Source: Papaver somniferum
Taxonomy: Eukaryota; Streptophyta; Magnoliopsida; Ranunculales; Papaveraceae
DNA length: 64,000 nt
Reading direction: 5' to 3'
Assembly: GCF_003573695.1 (NCBI RefSeq)
Contig: NC_039367.1
Coordinates: forward strand, 33,566,442-33,630,441
The notes beneath the pieces were generated by a model. The model was not told the origin of the DNA, searched no databases, and saw only the letters and a list, made by a program, of their open reading frames with translations. Positions 34,894 through 48,001 of this stretch are shown piece after piece (position 1 is the first letter of the stretch; each line of letters begins with the position of its first letter). A program made the translations under genes and the position numbers.

Positions 34894-37299
34894 TGGGGGT
34901 ACCAAAATACACCACCAACTTTTTCTAAGGCAACATGTATGTACTAAACATAAATACAATTCTGAGTATCCAACTTAATGGATCTTAATCGAGAAATAAT
35001 ATTCAGAGTTATATCTCTAGCTCTCACAAATATAAAATCAGAAAGTTTACAGTTTCGGATCCGTGAACCTGATTTATATGTGTGAGAATTTAGACGATCT
35101 CAAAAATCAATATCCAAGCATCAACCAAGTCGTATCCAACAAACAATGGCAGATGTATCTACTGCGATTGATTTACGTACAAACTGTGATATTTAAATTA
35201 TAAAAATAAACAATATAATGCGGAAAAAAAATAACATAGACACTAGAATTTTTGTCAATGAAGAAACCGCAAATGCAGAAAAACCCCAGGACCTAGTCCA
35301 GATTGAACACCAAACTGTATTAAACCGCTACAGATACTAGTCTACTACCAATTAACTTCGGACTGGACTGTAGTTGAGACGAAATTAAATCCTCACAAAA
35401 ATTCAGTTACAGTCGTGTTCCATATGCCTCTTGAATCCCAGCAGGACTGCGCGCAATTAATTCCCCTAGATGACGTCCTTTACAACCTAAGAGTTGCTTC
35501 AAAATAATTGAAGACTTTAAACCAATATGCCTCCCAAAAATAAGCCTATATGTGATTTCCTTTTTAACCGAGGACAAGGTATTTTAAATCGTTAGCAATA
35601 GACAAAGTCTATCTAATCTCAAAATACAGACTTATACTTTCCGAAGAGCATCCTAGATTATCATTCGCCTCACAAGTAAAAATCCTTGCGGAATCACAAA
35701 GTTAGAGACTAAGAGAACTATATATGTGATTACCTATCAATCTTGTTGATGGGTTGAGACTCAACAATCAACCAAGATCAGGATACATGAGCTATCAAAA
35801 ATAGTTATACCTGGATTCACGAATCGGTAGGTGAAGTCTTTTTTAGTCGTTAAACCATTGAAGGGTTTATGGAGAGGATGACCCTAGTTTTTCAACTAGG
35901 ACACACAAGAGATGTGATAGAGATTCAATGATCCCATATGCTAGAGATTTCCCTTATAAAGACTTTCAAAGAACATGTTGCTTTAGGTTTAAGCTAAGAT
36001 AGCTTTGGAACCAAGCAAGCAATATCCACCTTTGGATGAATCTTTGAAATCTAATTTACATAAACAAGATATACACTTTGGTTAGGTTGAACCGTAACTG
36101 AACCGTGTACAAAGAATAAGTTCCAGATGGTTATCCGAAACTAGTCGATTGAACAATAAGCTTGAATCGTTTTCATGAACACTTAAGACTTTTAACTTTA
36201 GTCACAATCATGTAATCAAATATGTCTATATTGCCTTTAGAGATTTAATAAAATGCTAATTATCATGTACAAATAAAATAATTTTATTGCATTTGGAAAT
36301 AATCGACATGGTAAGTAGATGTACAAGGTACAAATATTAAAGTTGTTCATGAACAATTAAGTCAAAGTACGTGTACCGGTATGTGTACCTTGAAACATAA
36401 CCGGGTTTCGGAGTTCACATAACTTTTCTGGTACGTGTACCAGTATGGATACCTTAATACAATAATATTATGTTCCGGAGTTCACAAAACTTTTATGGTA
36501 TGTGTACCGGTATGGATACCAAACCAGTTTCGGTACCAATAGTTCATTTTCGTTTTATATACGGTATGCGTAGCGATCCGGATTCACGAGTTCACAGATA
36601 CTTCAAGGTGTGCATACTAGTATGTGTATCATAAATCCATTGTTGACATATAGCTACCCTGTTACGTGTACGAGTACATATAATACGATTCCTGACTTAT
36701 AACAGTTCTCCAAGTTTGTAAGACCGATATGTATTCTGTCTTATATCCGAATTTACAGTAGTTATATATTTCTCTCTAAATCGATTTGGAACATTCCCGA
36801 ATAACATCAATAAAAGATATCACTGTTCTAGGTTATTTCCGAATGATAAATCTTGAATCACGATTTTGATTACGAACAATAAATTATTCTTAACCGAAAT
36901 TCATCAATTATGAAAAAATATTGATTAAGCTTAGTTTTATTTCTAGATTGATATTATCAAGATAAACTTGACTCGAAATTCTTTTTATGCATAAATAGTC
37001 TAATTAGTCATGCGACAACATCTCATGGATAGAAAGGTGAATATAACTTGAGAAATAGTTGGTTCAGTCTTCACTTACCTTTTTTTGAAGAAGTTCTCCA
37101 AAAGCTTCGGTTGATCTTCGCCTTCAAACGGTCGAACACAATGATGACCGTCGTGATGTCTGTTTCTCAACTACACTTCTATCCTAATCCGAGACTTGAC
37201 TAATAGTATAGTAAAAATTAATATATAGTTTTGATCATCTAAATTTGACAAAAATCTTGATATAGCAACACTTGTGAGTTCAACCGAGAAATCCAAACA
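34894..37299 (-). repeat. SIRE-like (copia) LTR, diverged subtype A
   Basis: About 2.4 kb. It is homologous along its length to the LTRs at 42460-44884, 48002-50040 and 51178-53591, and closest to the fragment at 41897-42459 (shared 'GGGTACCA..ccaccaa.tttttctaagg' start). On the minus strand it runs from TGTTTGGATTTCTCGGTTGAACTC to about GGTACCCCCA. Its middle (36370-36680) holds many GTGTACCGGTA-type palindromic words. No polypurine tract or PBS adjoins it and no target duplication was found, so it is a fragment or rearranged solo LTR. Confidence 0.7.
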
Positions 37300-37319
37300 G
37301 TTAGTCGACTTCAACAACT

Positions 37320-39350
37320 AGGTGTGGAGGTGGTGGTAGAATCGAGAGGAGGAGGAAAACGCGATCCAAAAGACACTTGGTGGTGGAATCCAGAAGTGCA
37401 ACAAGCGATCAAAGATAAGAAAGACTACTTCAGAGATGCTCAGGCACATGGAAGCGATGAGAACCTACAGAAATATAAGGCGACAAAATGGAAAGTGAGT
37501 GTTGTGAAGGATCGTACTTATGAGGGATTCTACCGTAAACTTAGCATGAGTGAGGGTGAAAATGATATGTACAAGATTGCTCGGCTAAGGGAAAGGAGGA
37601 CGCACGATGTAATCCAGGTAAAATGCATTAAGGATGCGGACAAACGAGTTTTGGTAGAAACGAAGAGATAAGGGAGCGATGTAAGCAGTATTTCGACGTG
37701 CTTTTCAACTCAGGGAGATACACTTTTCAAGTTTATCTTTGGGGCCACCCCGGCCTTGCGGACTCGAGATTTAACACCCTTGTCCGAGACATCCACGAGA
37801 GCGAAGTAAAGGAAGCTTTAAAAGGGACCAAAAGAGGGAAGGCGTTGGGACCTGACAACATCCCTATCGAGGTTTGGAAGTGTCTGGGAGATGAAGGAAT
37901 ATCAATATAATATTTCATAGAAATTGGATGCCATATGAATGGAGAAAAAGCGTTACCGCCTCGATCTTCAAGAACAAAGGCGATATTCAGAACTGCTCAA
38001 ATTACAGAGGCATCAAGTTGATGAGCCATACCATGAAGCTTTGGGAAAGAATTATCAATCGACGTCTTCGAAAGAAAACATGCGTAATGAAGAATCAGTT
38101 TGGATTTATGCCCGACATATCGACAACGGAAGAAATTTTCCGAGTAAGACAACTAATGGAAAGACATTGGAGCAAAAGCGAGACTTACACATGGTTTTCA
38201 CAACCTAGAGAAAGCATACGATAAAGTGACGTGCGAGGTGTTATGGTGGACTTTGGAAAAGAATATGGTATCACTGAAGTACATAAACCTAACTAAGGAT
38301 ATGTACGATGGAGCTATTACTGACTTCCGGGCATGCGATGGTATTTCAAGCGACTTTTCGATAATGATTGGGCTACACCAAGGATCGGCCTTGAGTCCTT
38401 ACTTATTTTCACTAGTAATAGATCAAGTAACACGAGACATACAAGGTGAAATCCCATGGTGTGTGCTTTTTGCAGATGATGTAGCGCTAATTAGAGAGTC
38501 CAAGTCAGATGTAAAGGAGAAACTAGAATGCTTGCGACAAACTCTAGAATCGAAGGGATTCAGACTTAGTATGCCCAAGACTCAATATCTGAGCTACGAA
38601 TTCAATAATTCCATGCAGGATGATATGGATGTTTTGCTCGACGGATATCTAGTGCTTAGGAAGGATTCTTTTCGATAGTTGATATCGATGATCCAAAGCG
38701 ATGGCGGGATTGAAGATGACATTCGACATCGGACCCAGGCAGTATGGGAAAAATGGAGATTGGATTCGGGTGTCTTGTGCGACCGAAAATTTCCCTTAAA
38801 GTTGAAATAAAATTTCTACAAAACTGCGATACTTTATTGCGCTGAGTGTTGGGCGACAAAGGACCGGGACATCAGACAACTGAGTACAACTGAGATGCGT
38901 ATGCTAAGATGGGTATGCAAATATATAAGGCACGATCGTATCAGGAATGATTACTTGCAAGAAGTTGTAGGTAGCAGAAATTAAGTAGATGCTCGCCCAA
39001 TATCGATTGCGCTGGTTTGGGCACCTACATCGAAGACCTCCTGATGCACCAGTTCGCGTAGGACGCATCTTGCGCGCTGAGGGTAGGATGAAGTGTAGAG
39101 GCCGCTAAAACTTACGTGGGACGTGTCAGTGAAGCGTGACTTGGAGAAACGAAATTTAACGGAAGAAGATGCGTTGGATAGACATAAGTGGAGAGCAGTG
39201 ATCCACGTGACATAGGTAGGGTTTCAATTTCCGGACTGAGTTGGACCGTCTACGACAACATGTTCGTGCACATCGTGCCCATTCAGAATGATCTGTCTCG
39301 GGAGATCGTGTTTCTCTTGTCATCACTGACTTGAGTTGCTAGTTCTTTCC
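37320..39350 (+). pseudogene. RTE-type LINE fragment: reverse transcriptase
   Basis: Plus-strand frames with several shifts read 'DTWWWNPEVQQAIKDKKDYF' (37375), 'MYKIARLRERRTHDVIQVK' (37568), 'GPDNIPIEVWK' (37850), 'SNYRGIKLMSHTMKLWERII' (38000), 'GLHQGSALSPYLFSLVID' (38370) and the catalytic 'CVLFADDVALI' (38462). The C-terminal 'RLRWFGHLHRRP' follows (about 39005). This is the motif set of plant RTE-clade LINEs, distinct from L1. The endonuclease half is missing (5' truncation, or removal by the adjoining LTR). At least four stops or frameshifts make it inactive. Confidence 0.88.
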
Positions 39351-40108
39351 GAGACGGTTGTTGCTCGATGGACAATACGTGTTGGCGTATGAGTGGTGTT
39401 TGGTAACTGGGTGCTTTTTGTATCTCCGCACCTAGCGGCGAACGACAAACCAGACTACCTCTTCATGCATGTCCCGTATTCCCATTTGGTTCCTGTGTTA
39501 CCTATTTATAGAGGAGGTATCAACGGTGTCCCCCTCGACTGTTGCTTAATCTTACCTATCGTTGGTAAGATAAATCTTTCGCGCACAGCGTATCCGCTTG
39601 GAACAACTTGTACCTGATGCTCGTGCTTGCCTGGCCTTCAATGGCTTGGATGGCTTGTTCTACTAGAGAATGTTGTTTCTTGATGGACACGTGTTTGCGT
39701 ATGAGTGGGTTTGGTTCTTGGGTACTGGTTGGCTCCACGCTCCGAGCTTTGAACTACAAGACCGATTACCTTTTCAGCATCTTCCCAGACTCATCTTCGG
39801 GAAAGACCCATCTGGTCCCTATGCCTATCTATCGAGAAGGTATCGATTATTGTCCCTCTAAGTTTTGAACATGTGAAACCATAGTAGCATATTGTGAAGG
39901 GGGTACTTCCTCCCGTGGCTATGCAGGAAGCATGATTGTGAAATGGGGGACTCTTCCCTGTATCCCTGCAGCACGGACATGGATATAGTGGGTATGCTAC
40001 TTTAACGGCCGCGAATGCGTAAACCCTACTAGAGTAGTGTGTCCACGACCTGTTCCACCTGCGGCGCAGAATGTGCCAAGGATTTTCTACTGTTTCTGAA
40101 CAGGTTTC
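39351..40108 (+). repeat. RTE 3' region with an internal duplication
   Basis: Two diverged copies of a roughly 165-180-bp segment lie at about 39358-39523 and 39668-39845. Both begin 'gttgtt(g/t)ct(c/t)gatgga.a.tgt' and both contain 'gtatgagtgg', 'tggtcc(t/c)', 'cctat.tat.gagaaggtatc'-like words. Open frames across them are not called as genes. The stretch 39870-40090 is probably the LINE 3' tail; its exact end is unclear because SIRE gag sequence starts near 40109. Confidence 0.5.
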
Positions 40109-41883
40109 TCAGGCAGGCGAGCCAGCGTACAAATCCAGCCATATTTTAGGAGATAAGATCTTCACGATATATCTCTGCTCTAACCTGACTTTCTCGAGAC
40201 TAAAGAGCTTGATTTTGGTTTTGGGGTGAGTGAAGCACTCACTACTTGCGTTATTGGGTGACTTTTCAAGGTCCTTTGTGTATTCAGGAATCTTATATTT
40301 TCTGGTTCTTCTGCTCCGTTCTCTCCTCGGCTTTGAAGTGCTTGGACTGTTCTTCAAGAGTTGACTCATTTTGTGCATGCCATTCTAACAATTTTTGTGT
40401 TATTCTTCTTGAATTTCCAACATTTTTCCTGAACATGTCCCTTACTTCCACAAAAGGAGAAATACATAGAGAGCTCAACATTAAAGGATTCAGCTACCTG
40501 TTTATCACAACAAAATGTTTTCTCTTTATACGAACCAACATGAATGAAATAGTTGTTGGTGATTAAGGTCTTTCTATAGAACCCAATGCCATTAGTGTTA
40601 CCAAAGGACTTTTGCCTAAACAATATAGCTGAGATCTTGTCAGAGCTTCCTGAGAGCCTTTGTAAATCACACTTGAGGGTATTAATCTCATTCTCTTTGA
40701 TAGATAAGGTTTCAATGAACTTCTCATTAAGTTTCTACAACTCATGATTTTTCACTTTAGCAGATTATTCAATTTTTTCCAAGGTTTTCTCGATGAATTA
40801 CTTCACTTTTATTCAAGAATTCTAAAATATCCTTTTCTGACTCGGACTCAGATTCAGAATCAGAATCAACATATATTTCTGCAAATGGGGCTAAATTTCA
40901 TCCTGATTTTCATAAACAAGTTCATGTGTGTTAACAAGAGAAACTGTGAGAGCATTAGTTGATCTTTGAAGAGAATTTCCATATATAATAGTTAAATCAT
41001 CTTGGGTTCCGGTTCGGGAATCCTGTTTTCCAGTTTGTTTGTTCATTCTCAATATATTTTTGACTTGTTGTATGATCATGGATATATTTTATTCATCGTG
41101 ATCAACACAAAACTCGTCATCCCAAAACAAGCTTTCCTTCGTGGAAGTTATGCTTGCTTTGGTTGTGGCTTCAAGTGCAAAGGCTTTTTCTTAGCCATAT
41201 TATGCTCGGGATAAAAAAATCCTTAACTTTCCAACGAGACTGTTTCTGGAAAGAGTTTCAAGGTTATTTCCTTCCATGATGGCATGCCTGTTAGAATCGT
41301 ACATTGCTGGTAGAGATCGGAGAATTTTTATCACAATGTCTTTTTGAGGGATGGTCTTCCCTAATGAAAAACAAGCATTAATAATTCTACACACCTTTTG
41401 ATTAAATTCATCAAACGACTCTTAAAAGACATGCGAAGACTTTCGTAGTCAGAATTTAGGTTTTGATGCCTAGATTATTTCTCCGAGGTATCTCCTTCGA
41501 ATACAGTTTCTAAGATATCCCAAGCATCTTTATACCTATTGCACGAAGTTACATGGTCCTGAAGATCTGAACTTATGGCATGAATAATATCGTTTAACCT
41601 ATTAGAATTATGTTTTACAACACTTATCTCGGTCTCACTATATTCTCCTAATGGTTTCACAATAGTGGTTCTGTCTCTAACAACTGTTGGTGCTTCGTAT
41701 CTAATAACTACAAGTTTTCATGTCTCAAAGTCACAGGTTTGTAAAAAGGAATGCATATAAATTTTCCATCATAATTAATTTGTGACATCAAAGGATAGAG
41801 GTACGTTTATCGAGATTGTACTCTTGTCCATATAATCAATTGCAATAAATACAGACTTATTATGTCTTTAACGTGTTTGCCTG
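40109..41883 (-). pseudogene. SIRE-like copia gag remnant
   Basis: Minus-strand frames in order from the PBS: 41660-41475 'MKPLGEYSETEISVVKH' to 'KDAWDILETVFEG' and 41394-41200 'DIVIKILRSLPAMYD', typical of the gag (UBN2-like) domain of plant copia. 40623-40366 holds a CCHC zinc knuckle 'CGSKGHVQEKCWKF'. A Lys/Ser-rich tail runs to 40109. Frames are broken by stops. The rest of the polyprotein (protease, integrase, RT) is missing and the sequence meets RTE LINE DNA at about 40100. Confidence 0.8.
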
Positions 41884-42459
41884 CTCTGATACCAATTGAA
41901 AATGCGAAGGGTACCATAATAGGCCACCAAATTTTTCTAAGGAAACTGTATGGACTAAACCCAAATACAATAGTGAGAGTTCAATTCAATGAATCTCAAT
42001 TGAGGAATAATATTCAAAGTTACATCTCCAATTCTCATAAATATAATAATCAAAAAGTTTACAGAACCGAAATCGTGAACTTGATTTATATGTGAGAGAA
42101 CTTGGACGATCTCAAAAATCAATATCCAAGTATCAATCAAGTCGTATCCAACAAACAAGGTTGGATGTATCTATTTTGATTGATTTACGTACAACCTGTG
42201 GTATTTCAATTATAAAGATAAACAATATAATGCGGAAAAGGAAATAACACAGACACAAGAAATTTTGTTAACAATGAAACCACAAATGCAGAAAACCCCG
42301 GGACCTAGTCCAGATTGAACACAAAACTGTATTAAGACGCTACAGGCAATATCCTACTATCAATTAACTTCAGACTGGAATGTAGTTGAGACCAAATTAA
42401 ACCCTCACAACAATTATAGTCGCGTTACTTATGCCTCTTGAATTCCATGAGGATTACAG
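41883..42459 (-). repeat. PBS and partial 5' LTR of the gag-bearing SIRE-like element
   Basis: The plus strand carries GCTCTGATACCA (41883-41894), i.e. TGGTATCAGAGC on the minus strand, the primer-binding site for initiator methionine tRNA. It adjoins LTR sequence that starts TG at 41897. Only 563 bp of LTR (41897-42459) is present before the next LTR begins at 42460, so a later element interrupts it. It resembles the LTR at 34894-37299. Confidence 0.85.
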
Positions 42460-44884
42460 TGAAAAAGCGGGGGTCAAACAACCTCACCCAATATTTCGAT
42501 TAGCAATCTGTATGGACTAACTCCATTATACTTTCTAGAGAATCAACTAAACAGTCAGACTCAATCTAGAGAAAAGTATACCGAGGAGTTAATATCCCAA
42601 TCTCTTGATTTGATCTTTACTCAAGCAAATAGAAATCTGCGAGTCCTTATCAAATACAAGGATAAAAACTTGAATGGTTCCAAAGACCAATATCCAAGGA
42701 TCAATCAATTTCCAATCAACAACCAAAGGTTGGATTTCACAATTGATCGATACAACGCACAACCTGTGATATTTCAATTATATAACAAAATATAATGCAG
42801 AATAGAAATAACACGGACACCATAAATTTTGTTAACGAGGAAACTGCAAATACATAAAACCCCCGAGACCTAGCCCAGATTGAACACCACACTGTATTAA
42901 GCCGCTACAGACACTAGCCTACTACAAACTAACTTCGGTCTGGATTGTTGTTGAACCCTAATCAATCTCACACTGATTCAAGGTATCGTAACGCTCCTTA
43001 CGTCTCTGATCCCGGCAGGATACTATGGACTTGATTCCCTTAGCTGATCTCACCCACAACTAAGAGTTACTACGACCCAAAGTCGAAGATTTGATAGACA
43101 AATATGTCTCACACAGAAAAGTCTATAGAATTGAATAAATCTGTCTCCCACAGAAATATCCAAGAGTTTTCGTTCCGTCTTTTGATAAATCAAGGTGAAC
43201 ATGAACTAATTGATAAAAGGTCTTATATTCCCGAAGAACAACCTAGTATTATCAATCACCTCACAATAATCTAAATCGTATGGTAGCGAAATTAGATATT
43301 GTGGAATCACAAATGATGAGACGAAAATGTTTGTGATTTCTTTTTATTTTGCCCTATCGGAGATATAATCTCAAGCCAATTATTCAATTGAACTCGTACG
43401 ATAGAAAATGGCAAGATCAGATCGCTCAACTAGAAGAAAAGTAGTTTCGCCTGGCTTCACAATCCCAATGAAGTCTTTCAGTCATTAACCTACAGGGTCT
43501 CGAGAAGAAACCTAAGGTTAAAGGAGAATCGACTCTAGCAAACCAGCTAGTATCACACAGGAGGTGTGGGGATTAGTTTTTCCAGATGTTAGATGTCTCC
43601 TTTATATAGTTTTCAAATCAGGGTTTGCAATCTAAGTTACCTTGGTAACAAAGCATTCAATATTCATCGTTAGATAAAAAAACCTGATTCAACCAAGCTA
43701 ATATCTTTCAACCGTTAGATCGTAACTTAGCTTGTCACACACACAAATGAAATGTATTCATTTAGGTTTGAGTAACCGTACCTAAACGTGTACACTTAGT
43801 TGGTTCACAAATAATTAACCAATGGTTACCCATATGAGCACTTTCATATTGACCGTATTCAGCTTTCTCATAACTAGTTCAAATGACTTATAAGAACTAG
43901 TTGAAGAGTTGTTCAATTGCTTAGGTTTTTATTCATAGACACAATTGAAACAAAATAGGTTTAATCCACTTGAATCAATTCATGAACAATATAGCCATTG
44001 TTTTCAAAGATTGCATTCCTTATAATTTATTGTTCTAAGTTCATAAACTACTGATTTGAGATATCACCATCTTGAGTATGCGTACCTTAGCTACCGGATT
44101 TGAGTTTACAAACTCAGCAGAAATTTTCGGTTCGAAAACTTCCGTGAGTACGCGTACTTAAGGTGACTGGTTTACTAGTTTGCAAACTTACAAACTCCAA
44201 CAGAAATTTTCGGTATGAAAACTTTTGTGGGTACGCGTACTCAACCTGTCTCCTTCACCAATACCGGATGCACACATATGCACACACTTGGCTTCCGGCA
44301 CATGGATTTATACACTAATATGCGAACACACTATATATGATTATATCCATAGATGGTAATCTCAACTGTACATTTCAATCATTGAAACATTCTTCTATAA
44401 TGCTATAACAATCATTATTCACGACTATCGTCATCAAAGCTATTTTCAAGATTGAAACGTCATCATGACTTTCGTCACGGGTAAAGATGAAAATGGTAAA
44501 AGCGAAAGCTTACCAACACATATTTCGAGAAAAACATAGGCGAGTAAACTCGGCTCGAAATAACAAATGTGTATGTATGAAAACTATCATACCTATACGA
44601 CTTTGTCTCAAGAGTAGGAGATAGAATAGACTTTTGAGTGATAGATAAGTTCAAGTCTCCATATACCTTTTAGTCGGATGAAGTTCCACCGATTCCTCGA
44701 GTAGTTCTTCGTCTTCGTAAGATGATCGCCATGGAGTCTGGAGCTTCAACTACACTTAACTATCCTAGACCGAGACTTAGTCATAAGTAAACTATAAATC
44801 AAGACATATAGTTTTGATCACTAATATTGACAAACATGCTTGAGATAGCAACGCATGCGAGTTCGACCGATCAATGCTCTAACA
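42460..44884 (-). repeat. LARD-family LTR 1 (complete, 3' LTR in element sense)
   Basis: 2425 bp, TGAAAAAGCGGGGG..GCTCTAACA on the plus strand. It is nearly identical to LTR 3 (51178-53591). On the plus strand it is followed at once by ATCTCCCCCTTTG, the complement of a polypurine tract, which sets the element on the minus strand and makes this its 3' LTR. Around 44090-44290 it carries GTACGCGTAC-type palindromes. Confidence 0.9.
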
Positions 44885-47800
44885 ATCTCCCCCTTTGTCA
44901 ATTTTATTGGCAAAACTATCAATACATATGGATTACAAAAAAAGAAAAACTTTGTAACTTCTTGTCCACATGCTTGATCTCCTTGGTGCTTCAACATTAC
45001 TCAAAATCTTCGTCACTTCCAAGTACTCCAATGATTCCAAAGGTTGTAAGTTTAGCATCATCATTGTTGAAGTTTTGTAGCCATAACAATGAGAAAACAA
45101 AATCTGTCGATCATTGTTATACAGTGTCATAGTATTATTACACAACATCAAAGTTCTCATATCACAACTTCGACGACAATACTATGGTGATATGTATCAC
45201 TCCTCCTTAGTCAATACTTTTTCCCAACACGAAAACCAATCCCCCTTACATAATGATCTATAAAACACGTAAACCATATGTAATTGTAATATGAACTACA
45301 TATTAATTCTCCATCTTTTTGTCAATAAAATTGGCAAAGGTACGAAAACGGGATCCTAATGAAATTCTCATGGAGACACTTCAAGACCAAAGAAAAGTAC
45401 ATATCAACTTTTTTTGATGCAATCATAAATCCGAAGCTAAATGCATTCATGATGGAGTTTATAAAGATACAAGATAACTCCTCAAATATTCCACAGCCGC
45501 ACTCCCCACAAAGATATGGAAATTAAGCGCAAGTTCAAAAGAACTCTCCCCCATTTGATGTCATTCCCGAAAGAACAACAAGAGCGACCTTTATTTCAAA
45601 ATGAAAAGAATGACTTCTTTGGACATAACAAATCTCATACGAATATGAATTTGAATCCAAAAATACTCAGTTAGATTAATCACAATAGAACACCAAATTA
45701 ATCTAATTAGAAATATACAACCAAATTAACCGCAAAAAATGATGAATTTAATTGGTTATGCTCGACATAAGAGAACTTACGGAGCCTCACAGTATATACA
45801 TAAAATATGGATTAGGGAAGATCAATACTGCGGAATATACAAGGATTCATTCTATTTTCCATCACTATTCGCACAATTACATACAATAGACATAATCTTT
45901 GTCAACAAAATATTTTAACATATCTTCCATCAAAAAATGACATAATAGGCTTAACTTTTGTATTTGTCAAAAGTTCATTCATTCTTTTATCAATACATGC
46001 ATATCGACTTACAAAAAACTTAACTTTTGACAAGGTATGGGACAATCATAGTTCACGAACGCAAACACACATATCCCATAAAATATTGCAATATATAAAC
46101 TATAAAGATTAATACTGCAAAAATCATCTTCCAAACAATTTTTTAGAATTTAAATAAATAAACCTAAAAACATGACGATAAAAACGTTGGACATAGTTAT
46201 GTGCAATAACAATAATGGCTATTCCAAACTCTAGTAATCCTTCTCAAAAACAAGAATAAATTATCATAAGAAGTTTCCTAGGTATCAAGACAAACTCGTA
46301 ATGCACATGAAAGATGATTTGTCCTTAGAGTGTAGAATCAATCTTTTTCGCCCGGATTTAAACCAAGAATACCTACCAAAGGCATATAAAAAGATTTTCT
46401 TAACAAAGAAGAACATACAAAGTCATTAAAATCCATGCATCGTAGTTCACATAAGATGATTGTGAACATTCAAGAATCCCATAGAAATGCGTACTACTGC
46501 CTATTCTTGAACTTCCTTCTTTGTGATTCACCAACATCATTCTTGTAAAAGCTATAAGTGATCTTATAAGAGAATTACTACAAGAATTTAAGTTCCAAAG
46601 TCCAACAGAAGTAGAACAAGTGCGACGAAACGGAGCAAACTACTCAAAAACAAGATACGAGACAAATACTAACCTCAGCTCATTCAAATTTAGGATTTCA
46701 TAACCATTTTGAATAGAATTCAAAGAGGAAGAGAATGCAAAAAGAATGAGGTCATTCCGAGTTCGTACGAAGAAGTTACGGCCAAAACAATTTTACCGAA
46801 TATCGACGTCAAGTATGCATACGGATTTGCAAACAAATTTTCGTATCCTGGAGCAGTATGCAAACGGGTATGCGTACTTAAACCCCTGGATTTTGATTTT
46901 AATTGATATTATGCTTACCAGGTAGGTGTACCATGAAGCCCAAACATCCCGAACTACTATTTTCAAACCTAAAATTTTAAGAACCTTAAACACAGATCAG
47001 GTTAGGTAGAAATGAGCAATAAGCAAGGTACATGAATCATTATAAGTAGTAAGTACTCTAAGCAAATAAAAAAATGAATCTTGCTCAGGTTTATAGACAT
47101 ACCTTTTTAGAAGAATCCAGTCGAATTCTACAGCCTTACCGAACATAATCTGTGTGCCCCAATTCTCGTGCTTCCCTCACCGTATACATAGCAGGGCATT
47201 CCTTGGTGAGGATGCACTTACAACACAATCAAGTTGTGTTGAGGTGAACAATGTCTTGCTCACCATGGCACCAAGAAATAGTTTCTTTCCAGCAACTCTT
47301 ACATCTCGTAGTGTTGAGAAATACCCAAGGAACTATTTTTATAAGTCTATCAAAGAACTTCAAGAGAACCCAAAAAGATTTGTGTTTCTGATTTCTCGAT
47401 TTCCAACTTATAAAAACAATTTTTGCAGATAGTTTTTAGTACTGAGAACGGAAACTATTTTGATAAAAAGAGACGTCCTAGCTTCTTCATAAGAGAAGAT
47501 AATACTACTATCTTGATATGAAGCATCGGGAGTTGAGCAATGAATTGATTCATGCTTTGAGGTGATAAACTCAGAAGACTGAGATTTAAACTCCTCTTGT
47601 AATTCGTTTAGTTTTTACAACTAATTGGATTACGCAGAGGAGGAGCATTGCTCTCACTGATTAGTAAATCAATATCAACCTCAACATAAATATTATTCAT
47701 CATAACTTAATTTATCCTGTCAAGAGATTCTTGTTCTTTCTGGAGATATAAATCAACATCAGAAGATAAGCTTTCAAGTTTATTTTCAAGACCTGAATAC

Positions 47801-48001
47801 ACTTCAAGGGATTTTAAACTTGGTGGAGGTTTAGCCAGAATTTCTTCTATGGATTTAATTAAATCATCCATGGAAGCAACTTCTGGAATCCTTGGATTTG
47901 GTGGTGCATTTATTGAGATAACACTTCTGTCCATAGATTCAGATTGCTACAAACACAAACTTGTAAGGTCTTTGAACATGTTTGGATGTTCTGATACTAA
48001 T
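44885..48001 (-). mobile_element. Internal region 1 of a LARD-like non-autonomous retrotransposon
   Basis: 3.1 kb between LTR 1 and LTR 2. The polypurine tract is at 44885-44896 and the mutated iMet PBS at 47988-47999 (two mismatches to the copies at 51164 and 56690). No protease, integrase or RT is present. The only notable frame starts on the minus strand at 47934 (see ORF-X). LTRs of about 2.4 kb with a short non-coding interior fit a LARD-type derivative of SIRE copia elements, mobilised in trans. Confidence 0.8.
47154..47934 (-). CDS. ORF-X copy 1 of the LARD-like element (truncated)
   Basis: A minus-strand frame starts close after the PBS at 47934 with 'MDRSVISINAPPNPRIPEVA', then an acidic, helical, Ser/Leu-rich segment ('VYSGLENKLESLSSDVDLYL'), and stops at 47707. 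Related copies continue further (see 50775-51110 and 55930-56636), so this copy is shortened by a frame change near 47705. Its position right after the PBS is where gag lies in full elements, but I see no zinc knuckle or UBN2 signature. The opposite strand holds a 92-codon frame (47154-47432) in the downstream part; which strand codes there is not clear. No function assigned. Confidence 0.4.

Noticed and set aside
33786..39350. A single LINE split by the LTR at 34894-37299
   Set aside because: The left part has L1-type endonuclease motifs, the right part RTE-type reverse transcriptase motifs; they are different clades.
44827..45160. Short frames around the polypurine tract of the LARD-like element
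   Set aside because: Short, overlapping on both strands, broken in the sister copy (53682-53864), and without motif.
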